From the NCBI GenBank assembly GCA_946408995.1, contig CAMJUL010000034.1, positions 1 to 39,803 on the forward strand: a DNA stretch of 39,803 nt. Direction: 5' to 3'. The translations under genes were made by a program, and so were the position numbers. The notes under the pieces were generated by a model. That model did no database searches and was not told the DNA's origin. It worked only from the letters and a program-made list of their open reading frames with translations. Positions 1 to 9,804 of this stretch are shown here, piece after piece (positions within the stretch are counted from its first letter, which is position 1; each line of letters begins with the position of its first letter). Source of the DNA: an uncultured Clostridia bacterium. GTDB lineage: Bacteria; Bacillota; Clostridia; Christensenellales; Aristaeellaceae.

Positions 1-4
1 GCAT

Positions 5-60
5 GAGCGGTGGTGTGGGAGGACGGGGGTTAGCCACCCCCTCCTACCCGATTAAAGGCG
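5..60. repeat. Possible dispersed intergenic palindromic repeat, copy 1
   Basis: The stretch begins with GAGCGGTGGT and ends with a CCCCCTCCTACCCGATT block, and the two halves form an imperfect inverted repeat (GGGAGGACGGGGGT against ACCCCCTCCTACCC). A shorter relative with the same two end blocks lies at 12825-12866, after ftsH. Two copies in 40 kb suggest a small dispersed element. It could also be the terminator hairpin of a gene lying before the window, because a T7 run follows at about 80-86. Confidence 0.35.
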
Positions 61-153
61 GGCAACGATCCGACAGTCCTTTTTTTGAAAGACGCAAAAC
101 ATGAAAAAAGCCTGACAAATCATGAAATGTTTATAAAGCTTTTTGGGGTTTTG

Positions 154-182
154 TTGACAGACGGGGACAAAAAAACTAAGAT
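154..182 (+). promoter_or_regulatory. Sigma-A-type promoter of the secreted protein gene at 214
   Basis: A perfect -35 TTGACA at 154-159 is followed by a 17-nt spacer and a -10 TAAGAT at 177-182. It lies 32 bases before the chosen start codon. It therefore argues against the longer reading that would begin at 85, upstream of the promoter. Confidence 0.7.
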
Positions 183-213
183 AAGGGTAACCCGGATGAA
201 AGGGGAGAGGGAA

Positions 214-909
214 ATGAAAATCAAGCGGATTCTGGCCGCCGTTTCGACCGCGGCTATGCTCTTTACCGGCGCCCTGGCGGCGGAGAAAACCACGGTGCCC
301 TTTCGCACGGCGGATCTGAACCTGCCGGCGATGAGCGCCGTCCCCCAGATGTACACGGAATACTCCGAGGAGGCCCATGTCACGGCGGTGTGGCTGAGCG
401 CCCCGGCGGACAGCGTGACCGCCAGCGGCGTACCGCTTGCCATGCAGGCGGACAACACGGCCTGGTTCGCCTACGGGGACTGGCACGGCCCCATGTACAG
501 CGTGACGGTGGGCAGCCAGACCTCCTGGCATTATTCCACGGGGGAACCCTACTGCGTGCTGACGCAGACCGAAGCGGACGTGTTCAAAAGCGGCAGGGAA
601 TGCAACGGGTCCCTGGTGGTGTGGAAGAAAAACGCCCTCAGGGAATGGTTCCCCTACTGTGTGGCGGCGGACTACAAAACCGATGACGGGGAACGCACCC
701 TGATCGCCTATTATACCGCCGACCTGTACCAGACCCTGGAAAGCTGCAATAGCGATTATGACCTGGACCTGGCCTTTATCCGCACCCATTACCTGACCGA
801 CGGAGCCCCGGTCAACGAGGGCCAGCCCACCGCGCCCCTGAACGACGCTCACGCGGAGATCCTCCGCAGGGACTGGGTCACCGGCGCCCCCTGGCGCAAA
901 CGGTTCTGA
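214..909 (+). CDS. Secreted protein of unknown function
   Basis: This 231-residue protein starts with a clear signal peptide: Lys/Arg-rich start, hydrophobic core AAVSTAAMLFTGA, and a likely cleavage after Ala-Leu-Ala near residue 22. The start at 214 was chosen because GGGGAGAGGG stands just before it and a good promoter lies at 154-182; the frame stays open back to 85 only by chance. The mature part is rich in Trp and Tyr, with only two Cys that I can see, and has no motif I recognise. It shows no membrane segment after the signal, no sorting motif and no lipobox, so it is probably released or loosely surface-bound. It is a single-gene unit closed by a terminator at 942-972. I do not assign a function. 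Confidence 0.8.
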   Translation: MKIKRILAAVSTAAMLFTGALAAEKTTVPFRTADLNLPAMSAVPQMYTEYSEEAHVTAVWLSAPADSVTASGVPLAMQADNTAWFAYGDWHGPMYSVTVGSQTSWHYSTGEPYCVLTQTEADVFKSGRECNGSLVVWKKNALREWFPYCVAADYKTDDGERTLIAYYTADLYQTLESCNSDYDLDLAFIRTHYLTDGAPVNEGQPTAPLNDAHAEILRRDWVTGAPWRKRF

Positions 910-941
910 CGCTGAGCCCTTTTTAAACCGCATCCTTTCGT

Positions 942-972
942 CGGCCCGCGCATTGATCGCGCGGGCCGTTTT
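942..972 (+). terminator. Intrinsic terminator after the secreted protein gene
   Basis: A 10-bp perfect stem (CGGCCCGCGC, 942-951, with its complement 959-968) and a 7-nt loop are followed by TTTT. It lies 33 bases after the stop codon. Confidence 0.75.
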
Positions 973-1016
973 CATTGGGGTGCCGGGCTTTTTGCATGGG
1001 GGCGGAGCCGGACCGC

Positions 1017-1042
1017 AAAAAAACGGCCCCGAATGGGGGCCG
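1017..1042 (-). terminator. Intrinsic terminator for the polysaccharide deacetylase gene
   Basis: Read on the minus strand, the stem CGGCCCC/GGGGCCG encloses a short loop and is followed by seven T. It lies about 60 bases after the deacetylase stop at 1104. Confidence 0.75.
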
Positions 1043-1103
1043 GCAGGCTGCCTGGGGAAAGACGGGATCCGGAACGGCTCTTTCGGGCACAGCCCGCTTC
1101 GTC

Positions 1104-2456
1104 TCAGCGCGTCAGGTCCTCGCAGCCGTAGTGGATCTCGTTGGGCTTTAAGGGAGTGCCGTACAGTTCAAACAGCTCGCTGACGGTGACGCACAGGTAC
1201 CCTTCGCTCTCCATATAGTCCAGCACCATCTGCAGGTACTGGGCGCAGTAACGGTTGAGGTCGTGCATCAGCACCACGCTGCCGGGCCGAAGCTTGGAAT
1301 GGATGACGCTGTAGATGCGGTTGACCTCGTCGGAGCCCGCATCGGTGGAGGTGACGGACCAGTTGACCAGGGCCAGGCCGGTTTCCGCGGCGGCGTAATT
1401 GCGCCAATAGCCCCCGGGCCCACGCATGTAATCGGGCCCTTTGCCGATGATGGAGGTCATCAGGGTGTCGAAGCGGCTTTTCCAGTCCAGGATGTTCTTT
1501 GTCGTCAGGTCCTCGTAGACATGGACCCAGTTGTGGCTCTCCGGGTCGTGGAGGGCGTCGTGCTCACGCGCCACCACGTATTTGCCGTTGTACATATTGC
1601 TGCCCACCAGAAAAAAGGTGCCCTGGGCCCCGCAGCGGCGCAGAAGGTCAATGACACGGATGGAGAAGGCGCCGTTGGGCCCGTCGTCAAAGGTCAGCGC
1701 GGCGACGGGACGGGCACTGTTGTCGGTCTGCTCCAGGGCCTCGCTTGTCATGTAGGGGCGAAGGTCCCCGTATGGAACGGAAACGTGCAGCAGCGTGGTC
1801 CTGCCCGGGTAAAGCTCCGAGGCCTTCCAGTGGAGGGTCAGCCGGCCGGGACTGAGGGTAAAGGGCGTGTTCTCGAGGGCGGGGGGACTGACCAGCATGG
1901 CAAGAAGCTCCGGGTCGGGGGCTTCGCCGGGCCAGTAGGCCTTCAGTCCTTCCGAGGCCCTTTGGGAAAGCAGCGTCCAGGCGGGGCTGCCGGGAGCAAA
2001 GAGGTCGGTCAGGACCACCCGGCTTTCCTTTTCCATGTCATAGACCCGGGCGTTCATGTCCACATAAACCTGCTCCTGTTCCCAGGCGATGGAGGAGATT
2101 GCGAGAAAGCTCATCCATTTGGTGCCGGTGCGGAAAATCTGGGCCCCGGTATCGACAAAGTTTTCCATTTTGTCGCCCGTGCCGTCGGGGAGATGCCGGA
2201 GGGCCTCCTCCGCCATGGCGTCAAGGAGCTCGCGCATCTCCCCGTCCACCCGGTCGCTGCAGGTGTCGGGATAGGTGCGCTTTTCAAATACCCGGTCCCG
2301 GAGATAGATTTTTTCCCCTTCGGACTGGGTAAACCGGAGGGCCTCCGGAAAGGGCTCCGCCCGGGAAAGGGCGGGACGGAAAAGCAGCAGGGCGCTGAGA
2401 ACGGACAGGCACAGTGCCGTCCGACGGAGAAGCAAAAAACCAAGGGGTCGTTTCAT
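1104..2456 (-). CDS. Exported polysaccharide deacetylase, PdaC-like (DUF3298 plus NodB domain)
   Basis: The 450-residue protein probably removes acetyl groups from cell-wall glycan (peptidoglycan GlcNAc or MurNAc, family CE4) outside the membrane. An N-terminal signal or anchor (about residues 8-31) is followed by a DUF3298-like region near 130-240 and a NodB deacetylase domain from 250. All CE4 motifs are visible: TFDDGP (Asp257-Asp258), SHNWVH (His308, His312, metal ligands), RGPGG (Arg345), the NWSVTSTD motif, and LMHD (His398). This domain order is that of Bacillus PdaC; the exact substrate is inferred. The start is Met at 2454-2456, with AAAGGA upstream and no credible alternative. The same frame is open far into the opposing topoisomerase gene, but that is antisense shadow. 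A promoter lies at 2518-2546, divergent from the topoisomerase operon. Confidence 0.85.
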   Translation of the reverse strand: MKRPLGFLLLRRTALCLSVLSALLLFRPALSRAEPFPEALRFTQSEGEKIYLRDRVFEKRTYPDTCSDRVDGEMRELLDAMAEEALRHLPDGTGDKMENFVDTGAQIFRTGTKWMSFLAISSIAWEQEQVYVDMNARVYDMEKESRVVLTDLFAPGSPAWTLLSQRASEGLKAYWPGEAPDPELLAMLVSPPALENTPFTLSPGRLTLHWKASELYPGRTTLLHVSVPYGDLRPYMTSEALEQTDNSARPVAALTFDDGPNGAFSIRVIDLLRRCGAQGTFFLVGSNMYNGKYVVAREHDALHDPESHNWVHVYEDLTTKNILDWKSRFDTLMTSIIGKGPDYMRGPGGYWRNYAAAETGLALVNWSVTSTDAGSDEVNRIYSVIHSKLRPGSVVLMHDLNRYCAQYLQMVLDYMESEGYLCVTVSELFELYGTPLKPNEIHYGCEDLTR

Positions 2457-2517
2457 GTGCGGGACATTCCTTTCGACAGTACCCGGCAGATCCCGGGGGG
2501 AAAATGCGGCAGGCCCT

Positions 2518-2546
2518 ATTTTACTAAATCCCCCCTGCAGCGTCAA
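2518..2546 (-). promoter_or_regulatory. Promoter of the polysaccharide deacetylase gene
   Basis: On the minus strand, -35 TTGACG, a 17-nt spacer and -10 TAAAAT point toward the deacetylase start 61 bases away. Confidence 0.7.
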
Positions 2547-2591
2547 GCGTACCGCCCAAAGGTGCGCCGTGAAACGGAGAAGGGAATTTGT

Positions 2592-2620
2592 TTGCATAAC
2601 GGCGGGAAAAATGCTATCAT
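2592..2620 (+). promoter_or_regulatory. Promoter of the topoisomerase-lepA operon
   Basis: TTGCAT (2592-2597), a 17-nt spacer and TATCAT (2615-2620). The same TTGCA(A/T)-17-TATCAT form occurs at 34017-34045, which supports both. It leaves a leader of about 80 nt before the start at 2706. Confidence 0.55.
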
Positions 2621-2634
2621 AAAATGATGCTGTC

Positions 2635-2683
2635 CGTCCCTTCGGGGACGCAAGGCAGAAAGAGGCCGCCCCTGAGGGGGCGG
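2635..2683 (+). promoter_or_regulatory. Two consecutive hairpins in the topoisomerase leader
   Basis: CGTCCC-TTCG-GGGACG (2635-2650) is a UUCG tetraloop hairpin closed by a C-G pair, so it should be very stable. A second 7-bp stem, CCGCCCC/GGGGCGG, follows at 2666-2683. Neither is followed by a T run, so they are not terminators. They may protect the transcript end or affect translation; this role is inferred. Confidence 0.45.
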
Positions 2684-2705
2684 ACCGGAGAAAAAGAGAG
2701 GCACT

Positions 2706-4706
2706 ATGGCACACAATTATGACGCCAGCGCCATCAAGGTGCTGGAGGGGCTGGACGCCGTCAGGATGCGTCCGGGCATGTATATCGGCACCACCGGCGT
2801 CCGGGGGCTGCATCACCTTTTGTGGGAAATCGTGGACAACGGCATCGACGAGTGCATGGGCGGGTTTGCCACCGAGGTCCAGGTGACCCTGTACAAGGAC
2901 GGCAGCGCCTCGGTGTGGGACAACGGCCGGGGCGTGCCGGTGGACATCCATCCGGAACTGGGCATCACGGGCGTCGAGGTGATCTATACCCGCCTGCACG
3001 CGGGCGGCAAATTCGGCAACGACAATTACGCCTATTCCGGCGGGCTCCACGGGGTGGGCGCCAGCGTGGTCAACGCCCTGAGCCGGTGGATGACGGTGGA
3101 CTCCTTTAGGGACTGGACCCATTATGCCATCCGGTTTGAGAGCAATTGGGACGAAAAAGAAGGCAAGGTCCTGGCGGGGCATCCCACCGGTCCCCTGCAG
3201 AAGATCGGCAATACCCGCAAACGCGGCACCCTGGTGCGTTTTCTGCCGGACGACCGCATTTTTGAGGAAACCACCTTCAGCCACGACACGGTGCGCAGCC
3301 GCCTCAGGGAGCTGGCCTACCTGAACCCCAACGTCCGCATCACCCTGACCGACGAGCGGGTCCAGGACGCGGCGGGGCGGACGGAGGAGTTCTGCTACGC
3401 CGGGGGGATTTCGGACTACGTGCGCTACCTGAACCGGGAAAAGACCCCCCTGAGCCCGGAGATCATCACCTTTTCCGGACAGAAGGACGACATCCGCTTC
3501 AGCGCGGCCGTGCAGTACACCGACAGCTACACCGAATCGGTGTTCTCCTTTGCCAACAACATTTCCACCGGGGAGGGCGGCAGCCACGAGGCGGGCTTCC
3601 GGGCCGCATGGACCCGGGTGATGAACGATTACGCCCGGCGCATCGGCGTCCTGAAGGAAAAGGACAACAACCTTTCCGGGGAGGACTTCCGGGAGGGCAT
3701 GACCGCCGTGATCTCGGTGATGGTGAAAAACCCCCAGTTCGAGGGTCAGACCAAGGGGCGCCTTGGAAATACCGAGGTGCGTCCGGCGGTGGAGGCCATC
3801 GTCCTGAACGAGATGCAGTTTTACCTGGAGGACCTCAAGAACCAGGACCTGGGGCAGAAGATCCTCGACAAGGCGGTCAAATCCGCCAAGGTCCGGGAAG
3901 CGGCCCGGAAGGCCCGGGACGTGGCGAGGCAGAAAAACGAATTGGACGCGGCGCCGCTGGTGGGCAAACTGTCCGCCTGCACCGGAAAGAAGGCCGTTGA
4001 GAACGAGCTTTTCATCGTGGAGGGGGACTCGGCCGGCGGCAGCGCCAAGCAGGGAAGGGACCGCCGGTTCCAGGCCATCCTTCCCCTTCGGGGCAAGCCC
4101 CTGAACGTGGAAAAAAAGCGCCTGGACCAGGTCCTTGCCAACGACGAGTTCCGTTCCATCATCACGGCCCTGGGGACCGGGATCGACGAGGATTTCTCCC
4201 TGGATTCCCTCAAATACCACAAGGTCATCATCCTGGCGGACGCCGACCAGGACGGGGCGCATATCCGCGCGATCCTGCTGACCTTCTTCTACCGGTACAT
4301 GAAGGACCTGGTCACGCAGGGACATGTGTACATCGGCATGCCGCCCCTGTACGCGGTCAAGCGCGCTTCGGGCATCCAGTACGCCTATGACGACCGGGAA
4401 CTGAAAAAGCTGACCAAGGGCCTCAAGGGCGGGTATACCATCCAGCGGTACAAGGGCCTTGGCGAAATGAACCCGGAACAGCTCTGGGAAACCACCATGG
4501 ACCCCCGGAACCGGAAGCTGATGCAGGTGACCATTGAGGACGCGGTCCGGGAGGACGGCATCATCACCACCCTGATGGGGGACAAGGTCGAACCCAGAAG
4601 GGAATACATCATTGAGCACGCGGAGTTTAACAAGGCCGACCATTTCGAGGGGACCCTGGAGGACAGCTACCGCCTGATGCCCCCGGGACGGGAAACGGAC
4701 GCGTGA
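2706..4706 (+). CDS. parE: Type IIA DNA topoisomerase subunit B, probably topoisomerase IV ParE
   Basis: This 666-residue ATPase subunit drives DNA strand passage with the A subunit encoded next to it. The N-terminal GHKL ATPase shows [16 protein letters not shown] and the [12 protein letters not shown] lid. The TOPRIM domain has EGDSAGGSA near residue 438 and DADQDGAHI near 511, the acidic metal-binding residues. The C-terminal [19 protein letters not shown] is standard for the family. The length fits ParE or a short GyrB. I favour ParE because the pair lies in a B-A operon without dnaA, dnaN or recF, and because the A subunit lacks a typical GyrA box. Gyrase remains possible. It is the first gene of the operon, 56 bases before parC. 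Confidence 0.85.
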   Translation: MAHNYDASAIKVLEGLDAVRMRPGMYIGTTGVRGLHHLLWEIVDNGIDECMGGFATEVQVTLYKDGSASVWDNGRGVPVDIHPELGITGVEVIYTRLHAGGKFGNDNYAYSGGLHGVGASVVNALSRWMTVDSFRDWTHYAIRFESNWDEKEGKVLAGHPTGPLQKIGNTRKRGTLVRFLPDDRIFEETTFSHDTVRSRLRELAYLNPNVRITLTDERVQDAAGRTEEFCYAGGISDYVRYLNREKTPLSPEIITFSGQKDDIRFSAAVQYTDSYTESVFSFANNISTGEGGSHEAGFRAAWTRVMNDYARRIGVLKEKDNNLSGEDFREGMTAVISVMVKNPQFEGQTKGRLGNTEVRPAVEAIVLNEMQFYLEDLKNQDLGQKILDKAVKSAKVREAARKARDVARQKNELDAAPLVGKLSACTGKKAVENELFIVEGDSAGGSAKQGRDRRFQAILPLRGKPLNVEKKRLDQVLANDEFRSIITALGTGIDEDFSLDSLKYHKVIILADADQDGAHIRAILLTFFYRYMKDLVTQGHVYIGMPPLYAVKRASGIQYAYDDRELKKLTKGLKGGYTIQRYKGLGEMNPEQLWETTMDPRNRKLMQVTIEDAVREDGIITTLMGDKVEPRREYIIEHAEFNKADHFEGTLEDSYRLMPPGRETDA

Positions 4707-4762
4707 CACGGCCCTGGAAGGGCTGAAAAAACCGCAGAAGACGCGGAAAAGGGATTGAAACT

Positions 4763-7204
4763 ATGCCAAAGAAACCGCCAGAAACGCCGGCCTTCACGCC
4801 GGATGTCATACAGTCCTCCCTGGAGGAGGTCATGCACGCCAGCATGATGCCCTACGCGGAATACGTTATCCTGGAAAGGGCCATTCCCCGGGTGGAGGAC
4901 GGCCTGAAGCCGGTGCAGCGCAGGATCCTGTTCACCATGCATGAATTGGGCCTGAGCCCGGACAAGCCGCACCGTAAGTGCGCCCGCATCGTGGGCGACT
5001 GTCTGGGAAAATACCATCCCCACGGGGACACGTCGGTCTATGAGGCCCTGGTGCGCATGGCCCAGCCCTACAGCATGCGGGGCGTGCTGGTGGACGGCCA
5101 CGGGAATTTCGGCTCCATCGACGGGGACAGCGCCGCCGCCATGCGGTACACCGAGGCCCGCATGGCCCCCCTGGCCCTGCAGATGCTCCGGGACATCGAC
5201 AAGGACACCGTGCCCTTCCGGCTGAATTTTGACGATACCCTCAAGGAGCCGGACCTTTTGCCCTCCAGGTTTCCCAACCTCCTGGTCAACGGGGCCTCGG
5301 GCATCGCCGTGGGCCTTGCCACCAACATTCCTCCCCACAACCTGCGGGAGGTGGTCGGCGCCTGCTGCGCCCAGATGGACGACCCGGACATTTCCCTGGA
5401 CGAATTGATGAAGTGCGTCCCGGCGCCGGATTTCCCCACCGGGGGCATCCTTCTGAAGACGCCGGAGCTAAGGCAGGCCTATGAGACCGGCCGGGGCAAG
5501 CTGACCGTCCGGGCACGGGTGCATGTGGAGGAAGGGAACGCGGGCCGGCACCTGATCTGCGTCACCGAGGTGCCCTATGGCATCAACAAGGCCCAGATGC
5601 TGGAAAAGATCCAGAAGCTGAGAGAGGAAAAAAAGAGCGCCCTGGGGGGCATCCACGACATCCGGGACGAGAGCGACCGCACCGGCATGCGCGCGGTCAT
5701 CGAACTGAAGAAGGACGCGGACGTCCAAAGGGTGCTGAAATACCTCTACAAGTATTCCGACCTGCAGATGACCTACGGCGTCAACCTGGTGGCGGTGGCG
5801 GAGGGCAAGCCCAAGCAGATGGGCCTGAAAACGGTCCTGGCGTACTACATCGACTACCAGAAGACCGTGGTGCGCCGCCGCACCGAGTACGAGCGCGCGC
5901 AGGCCCTGGCCCGGGCCCATATCCTGGAGGCGCTGATCGTGGCGGTGGACAACCTGGACGAGGTCATTGCCCTCATCCGCGCCAGCAAGAACGGCAAGGA
6001 AGCCAGGACCCGCCTGATGGCGCGCTTCGGCTTTGACGAGGGGCAGGCCCAGGCCATTCTGGATTTGCGCCTGCAGCGCCTGACGGGCCTGGAGATCCTG
6101 ACCCTGAAGAAGGAATACGAGGACGTCAAGAAGCTGATCCGGGAGCTGGAGGGCATTCTGGCAAGCGAAAAGAAGCTGATCGGCGTCATCAAAAAGGAAA
6201 TGCAGGAGATCGCCCGGGAGCTGGGAGACGACAGGCGCACCACCCTGGAAGAAGAGGAGCGCGCCGAAACCGAGGAGATCGAGGAGCCGGAGGTCCTGCC
6301 GGAGGACGCGGTGGTCTGCCTGACCCGGTCGGACCTTCTGCGCAGGTACGCCCCAAGGACCTATGAAAAGCTGGAACTGCCCGAGAAGGAAGGAGACTAT
6401 TTCCGTTTCGCCTTCCGGACCCAGACGGACCATACCCTCTATTTCCTGACGGACCGGGGCAACTGCTTTACCGTCGGCGTCGGGGACCTGACAGAGATCA
6501 CCCGCCCGAAGGAAAGGGGCGTCAGCCTCAGCGGCATCCTGAACGGCCTGGAAAAAGGGGAAAAGTGCGTCAGGCTTCTGGATTATGCGCCCGGCAGGAT
6601 GGAGGGCGAGCCGGATCTGGTGTTCGTGACCGCGTGCGGCCTGGTGAAGCGGACCCGGGCGTCGGAGATGAACATCCGCAGGAAAACCTTTGCGGCCCTG
6701 GGGCTGAAGGACGGGGACCGTCTTGTGAACGTCTTCCCGGCCGAGGAGCAGGACGAGATGCTGCTTGTGACCCGCAGGGGCATGTCCATCCGCTTCTCCG
6801 TATCCGAAATTCCGGAGTCCGGGCGGACGGCCGCCGGTGTCCGGGGCATCAAACTGGACCCCGGGGACGAGGTCCTCTGCGGCGAACCCTTTGACAACGC
6901 CGCCCAATTGATCCTGATCACGGACCGGGGCTATGCCAAGCGGGTAATGGGCTCCCTGACGGACAGCCAGCAGCGGGCAGGCAAGGGGGCCAAATGCATC
7001 ACCTGGAACCGGGACGGGGTCAACGGAGCCGTGCTGGCGGCGGCGGGGGTCGTCCGGGGCCTGGCGAACATGACCGTGGTGCAGGCGAAGGGCACCCTGA
7101 CCCCGCTCTCCACGGAGGACCTGAAGGTGTGCGCCATGAACGACCGGGGCTTCCCCGTGGTGATGGCCCTGATGGACGACGTGGTGACGGATCTGATTTT
7201 TTAA
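4763..7204 (+). CDS. parC: Type IIA DNA topoisomerase subunit A, probably topoisomerase IV ParC
   Basis: The 813-residue DNA-cleaving subunit carries the catalytic tyrosine in [10 protein letters not shown] (Tyr129) and the quinolone-determining region [17 protein letters not shown], where Thr90 and Glu94 occupy the GyrA Ser83 and Asp87 positions of E. coli. A coiled-coil and tower region (about 370-500) precedes a beta-pinwheel C-terminal domain. The position that carries the GyrA box (QRRGGKG) in gyrase reads RPKERGVSL, while a degenerate QQRAGKG appears only late, near residue 735. Lack of a proper first-blade box argues for decatenating topoisomerase IV rather than gyrase; this is inference. 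The ribosome-binding site is modest (AAAAGGGA). Translation probably benefits from coupling to parE. Confidence 0.85.
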   Translation: MPKKPPETPAFTPDVIQSSLEEVMHASMMPYAEYVILERAIPRVEDGLKPVQRRILFTMHELGLSPDKPHRKCARIVGDCLGKYHPHGDTSVYEALVRMAQPYSMRGVLVDGHGNFGSIDGDSAAAMRYTEARMAPLALQMLRDIDKDTVPFRLNFDDTLKEPDLLPSRFPNLLVNGASGIAVGLATNIPPHNLREVVGACCAQMDDPDISLDELMKCVPAPDFPTGGILLKTPELRQAYETGRGKLTVRARVHVEEGNAGRHLICVTEVPYGINKAQMLEKIQKLREEKKSALGGIHDIRDESDRTGMRAVIELKKDADVQRVLKYLYKYSDLQMTYGVNLVAVAEGKPKQMGLKTVLAYYIDYQKTVVRRRTEYERAQALARAHILEALIVAVDNLDEVIALIRASKNGKEARTRLMARFGFDEGQAQAILDLRLQRLTGLEILTLKKEYEDVKKLIRELEGILASEKKLIGVIKKEMQEIARELGDDRRTTLEEEERAETEEIEEPEVLPEDAVVCLTRSDLLRRYAPRTYEKLELPEKEGDYFRFAFRTQTDHTLYFLTDRGNCFTVGVGDLTEITRPKERGVSLSGILNGLEKGEKCVRLLDYAPGRMEGEPDLVFVTACGLVKRTRASEMNIRRKTFAALGLKDGDRLVNVFPAEEQDEMLLVTRRGMSIRFSVSEIPESGRTAAGVRGIKLDPGDEVLCGEPFDNAAQLILITDRGYAKRVMGSLTDSQQRAGKGAKCITWNRDGVNGAVLAAAGVVRGLANMTVVQAKGTLTPLSTEDLKVCAMNDRGFPVVMALMDDVVTDLIF

Positions 7205-7214
7205 GGAAGGCTGC

Positions 7215-7895
7215 ATGACGGGAACTTGGATCAACGCCGGCCTGATCCTCCTGGGCTCCCTTGCGGGGGTCCTGGTGGGACCAAGACTGCCGGAAAACAT
7301 GAAAAAAGCCCTGATGACGGGCATGGGCATCTGCATCCTGGTCATCGGCATCCAGGACGCGCTGGAGAGTGAAAACATCATCCTGGTCCTTGCGTCGGTG
7401 GTCCTGGGAGGGATCCTGGGCAGCCTGACGGGCATTGAACGGCGCCTTCAGGGCCTGGGGGACAGGCTGCAGGCGCGCTTAAAGGGCAAGGGGGCCTTTG
7501 GGGAAGGGGTCGTCAACGCCTCCCTGATCTTCTGCGTGGGGGCCATGGCCGTGACCGGCAGCCTTCAGGACGGCCTGAAGGGGGACCCCTCCACCCTGAT
7601 CGCCAAAGGGGTGATCGACGGGGTGATGAGCGTGGTGCTCGCCGGCACCATGGGCCCCGGCGTGGCCCTGTCCGCCCTGGCGGTGCTGATCTATCAGGGA
7701 AGCATCAGCCTTCTGGCGGGGACGCTGCAGGGACTTCTGACGGCCCGGACCGTGGCGGAAATGACCGCGGTGGGCGGCGTGCTGATCATCGGGATCGGCC
7801 TGAACCAGCTTTGCGCCTTTGGGGACAGGCGCGTTCCCGTGGGGGATCTTCTGCCCGCGGTTTTCTGCCCCCTGCTTCTGACCCTGGTGATGTGA
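7215..7895 (+). CDS. DUF554 family membrane protein
   Basis: A 226-residue, very hydrophobic protein of the DUF554 (YdfK-type) family. About six to seven membrane segments are visible, starting with WINAGLILLGSLAGVLVG, and glycine-rich helices such as VVLGGILGSLTGIE and TAVGGVLIIGIGLNQL are typical. The conserved stretch ending KGVIDGVMSVVLAGTMG matches the family. The function of DUF554 is not established; transport is only a guess. It begins 10 bases after the parC stop with AAGGAAG as ribosome-binding site, so it is co-transcribed with the topoisomerase pair and lepA. Confidence 0.85.
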   Translation: MTGTWINAGLILLGSLAGVLVGPRLPENMKKALMTGMGICILVIGIQDALESENIILVLASVVLGGILGSLTGIERRLQGLGDRLQARLKGKGAFGEGVVNASLIFCVGAMAVTGSLQDGLKGDPSTLIAKGVIDGVMSVVLAGTMGPGVALSALAVLIYQGSISLLAGTLQGLLTARTVAEMTAVGGVLIIGIGLNQLCAFGDRRVPVGDLLPAVFCPLLLTLVM

Positions 7896-7928
7896 CAGGG
7901 CAGACCAACTGAACGGACGGAGGAAAAC

Positions 7929-9734
7929 ATGGATCAGAGACTTTCCAGGATCCGCAATTTCTGCATCATCGCCCATATCGATCACGGCAAATCCACCCTG
8001 GCCGACCGCCTGCTTGAGAAGACCGGGGTGTTCGAGCAACGACAGATGGTGGACCAGATTCTGGATTCCATGGAGCTGGAGCGGGAAAGAGGCATCACCA
8101 TCAAATCCAAGGCCGTGCACATGCGCTATCAGGCCAAGGACGGGGAGACCTATGACCTGAACCTGATCGACACCCCCGGCCACGTGGACTTCAGCTACGA
8201 GGTCTCCCGGGCCCTGGCCGCCTGCGAGGGGGCCCTGCTGGTGGTGGACGCCACCCAGGGGGTGGAGGCCCAGACCCTGGCCAACACCTATATGGCCCTG
8301 GACCATGACCTGGAGATCGTGCCGGTCATCAACAAGATCGACCTGCCCAGCGCCCAGGTGGAGGAGACGAGAAAGGACATCGAGGACGAGATCGGCCTGG
8401 ACGCCTCGGACGCTCCGGCCATTTCCGCCAAGCAGGGCATCGGCATCGAGGATGTCCTGGAGGCGGTGGTCCAAAGGATCCCCGCCCCGGAGGGGGACCG
8501 GGACAAGCCCCTCAAGGCCCTGGTCTTTGACGCGAAATACGACAATTACCGGGGCGCCATCTGCTATATCCGGGTCATGGAGGGCCGGGCCTATCCCGGC
8601 ATGCGCATGCGCCTGATGCAGTCCGGCGCGGAGTTCGAGGTGGTGGAGGTGGGGGTGTTCAACCCCGGCTTCCTCCCCAAGGAGGAACTGCTGCCCGGGG
8701 AGGTGGGGTATATCTCCGCTTCCATCAAGGACGTGCGGGATACCCGGGTGGGCGATACCGTGACCGACGCGGCCTTCCCTGCGGCGGAGGCACTTCCCGG
8801 CTACAAGGAAGTGCAGCCGGTGGTGTTCTGCGGCATTTATCCCGCGGACGGGGCGGATTACGACAACCTGAAGGAAGCCCTGGAAAAACTCAGGATGAAC
8901 GACGCCAGCCTAACCTTCGAGCCGGAGACCAGCGTGGCCCTCGGCTACGGCTTCCGCTGCGGGTTCCTGGGCCTTTTGCACATGGAGATCATCCAGGAGC
9001 GGCTTGAAAGGGAGTTCGACCTGGCGCTGATCACCACCGCCCCCAGCGTCATCTACCACCTGACCAAAACGGACGGCACCCAAATGATCCTGGACAACCC
9101 CTCCAACCTGCCGCCGGTCACCGAGATCGCCTCCATGAGCGAGCCCTACGTGCGGGCCTCCATCTACACCCCCAAGGACAGCCTGGGGACGCTGATGGAC
9201 CTGTGCAAGAGCAAGCGGGGCACCTTTGTGGACATGCAGTACGAGGGAAAACGGGTCCGGCTGGAATTTGACATGCCCCTGAACGAGATCATTTTCGACT
9301 TTTTTGACCAGCTCAAATCCCGCTCCCGGGGATACGCCAGCTACGATTACGAATTGACCGGCTATAGGGAGAGCGACCTGGTCAAGATGGACATCCTCCT
9401 GAACGGGGAGGTCTGCGACGCCTTTACCATGATCGTTTTCCGGGACAACGCCTACGCCCGGGGACGGGCCCTGTGCGAAAAGCTCAAGGAGGTCATTCCC
9501 CGCCAGCAGTTCGAGATCCCGGTCCAGGCGGCCATCGGGGGCAAGATCATCGCCCGGGAAACGGTCAAGGCCGTCCGCAAGGACGTTCTGGCCAAGTGCT
9601 ACGGCGGCGATATTACCCGCAAGAAGAAGCTTTTGGAAAAACAGAAGGAAGGCAAAAAGCGCATGCGCCAGTTTGGCACGGTGGAGCTGCCCGGGGAGGC
9701 CTTTATGGCGGTGCTGCGCATGTCAGACGACTGA
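7929..9734 (+). CDS. lepA: Elongation factor 4 (LepA) GTPase
   Basis: This 601-residue ribosome-binding GTPase of the LepA/EF4 family acts on translating or assembling ribosomes. The G domain shows AHIDHGKST (G1), the switch region [16 protein letters not shown] (G3) and NKIDLP (G4). The EF-G-like domains III and V and the LepA-specific C-terminal domain ([26 protein letters not shown] in two conserved blocks, then [15 protein letters not shown]) are complete, and length is normal for the family. GGAGGAAAAC precedes the start. There is no hemW or hrcA-dnaK cluster after it, unlike many relatives; cvpA follows instead. Confidence 0.95.
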   Translation: MDQRLSRIRNFCIIAHIDHGKSTLADRLLEKTGVFEQRQMVDQILDSMELERERGITIKSKAVHMRYQAKDGETYDLNLIDTPGHVDFSYEVSRALAACEGALLVVDATQGVEAQTLANTYMALDHDLEIVPVINKIDLPSAQVEETRKDIEDEIGLDASDAPAISAKQGIGIEDVLEAVVQRIPAPEGDRDKPLKALVFDAKYDNYRGAICYIRVMEGRAYPGMRMRLMQSGAEFEVVEVGVFNPGFLPKEELLPGEVGYISASIKDVRDTRVGDTVTDAAFPAAEALPGYKEVQPVVFCGIYPADGADYDNLKEALEKLRMNDASLTFEPETSVALGYGFRCGFLGLLHMEIIQERLEREFDLALITTAPSVIYHLTKTDGTQMILDNPSNLPPVTEIASMSEPYVRASIYTPKDSLGTLMDLCKSKRGTFVDMQYEGKRVRLEFDMPLNEIIFDFFDQLKSRSRGYASYDYELTGYRESDLVKMDILLNGEVCDAFTMIVFRDNAYARGRALCEKLKEVIPRQQFEIPVQAAIGGKIIARETVKAVRKDVLAKCYGGDITRKKKLLEKQKEGKKRMRQFGTVELPGEAFMAVLRMSDD

Positions 9735-9804
9735 CCGGCGCATGAAACGGCGTCCCGGGAACGTTGAATGGGCAGGAGAAATACGGACGCGGGGAGGCGT
9801 GCGC

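Noticed and set aside
2457-4709. The deacetylase frame on the minus strand stays open across the whole topoisomerase B gene, giving 1,201 codons.
   Set aside because: It is antisense to a clear parE gene, its composition is that of a GC-rich shadow frame, and the real start has a promoter and ribosome-binding site at 2456.
5468-7435. A 655-codon minus-strand frame opposite parC.
   Set aside because: Low-complexity His/Gln/Gly-rich shadow of a conserved gene; no ribosome-binding site or family resemblance.
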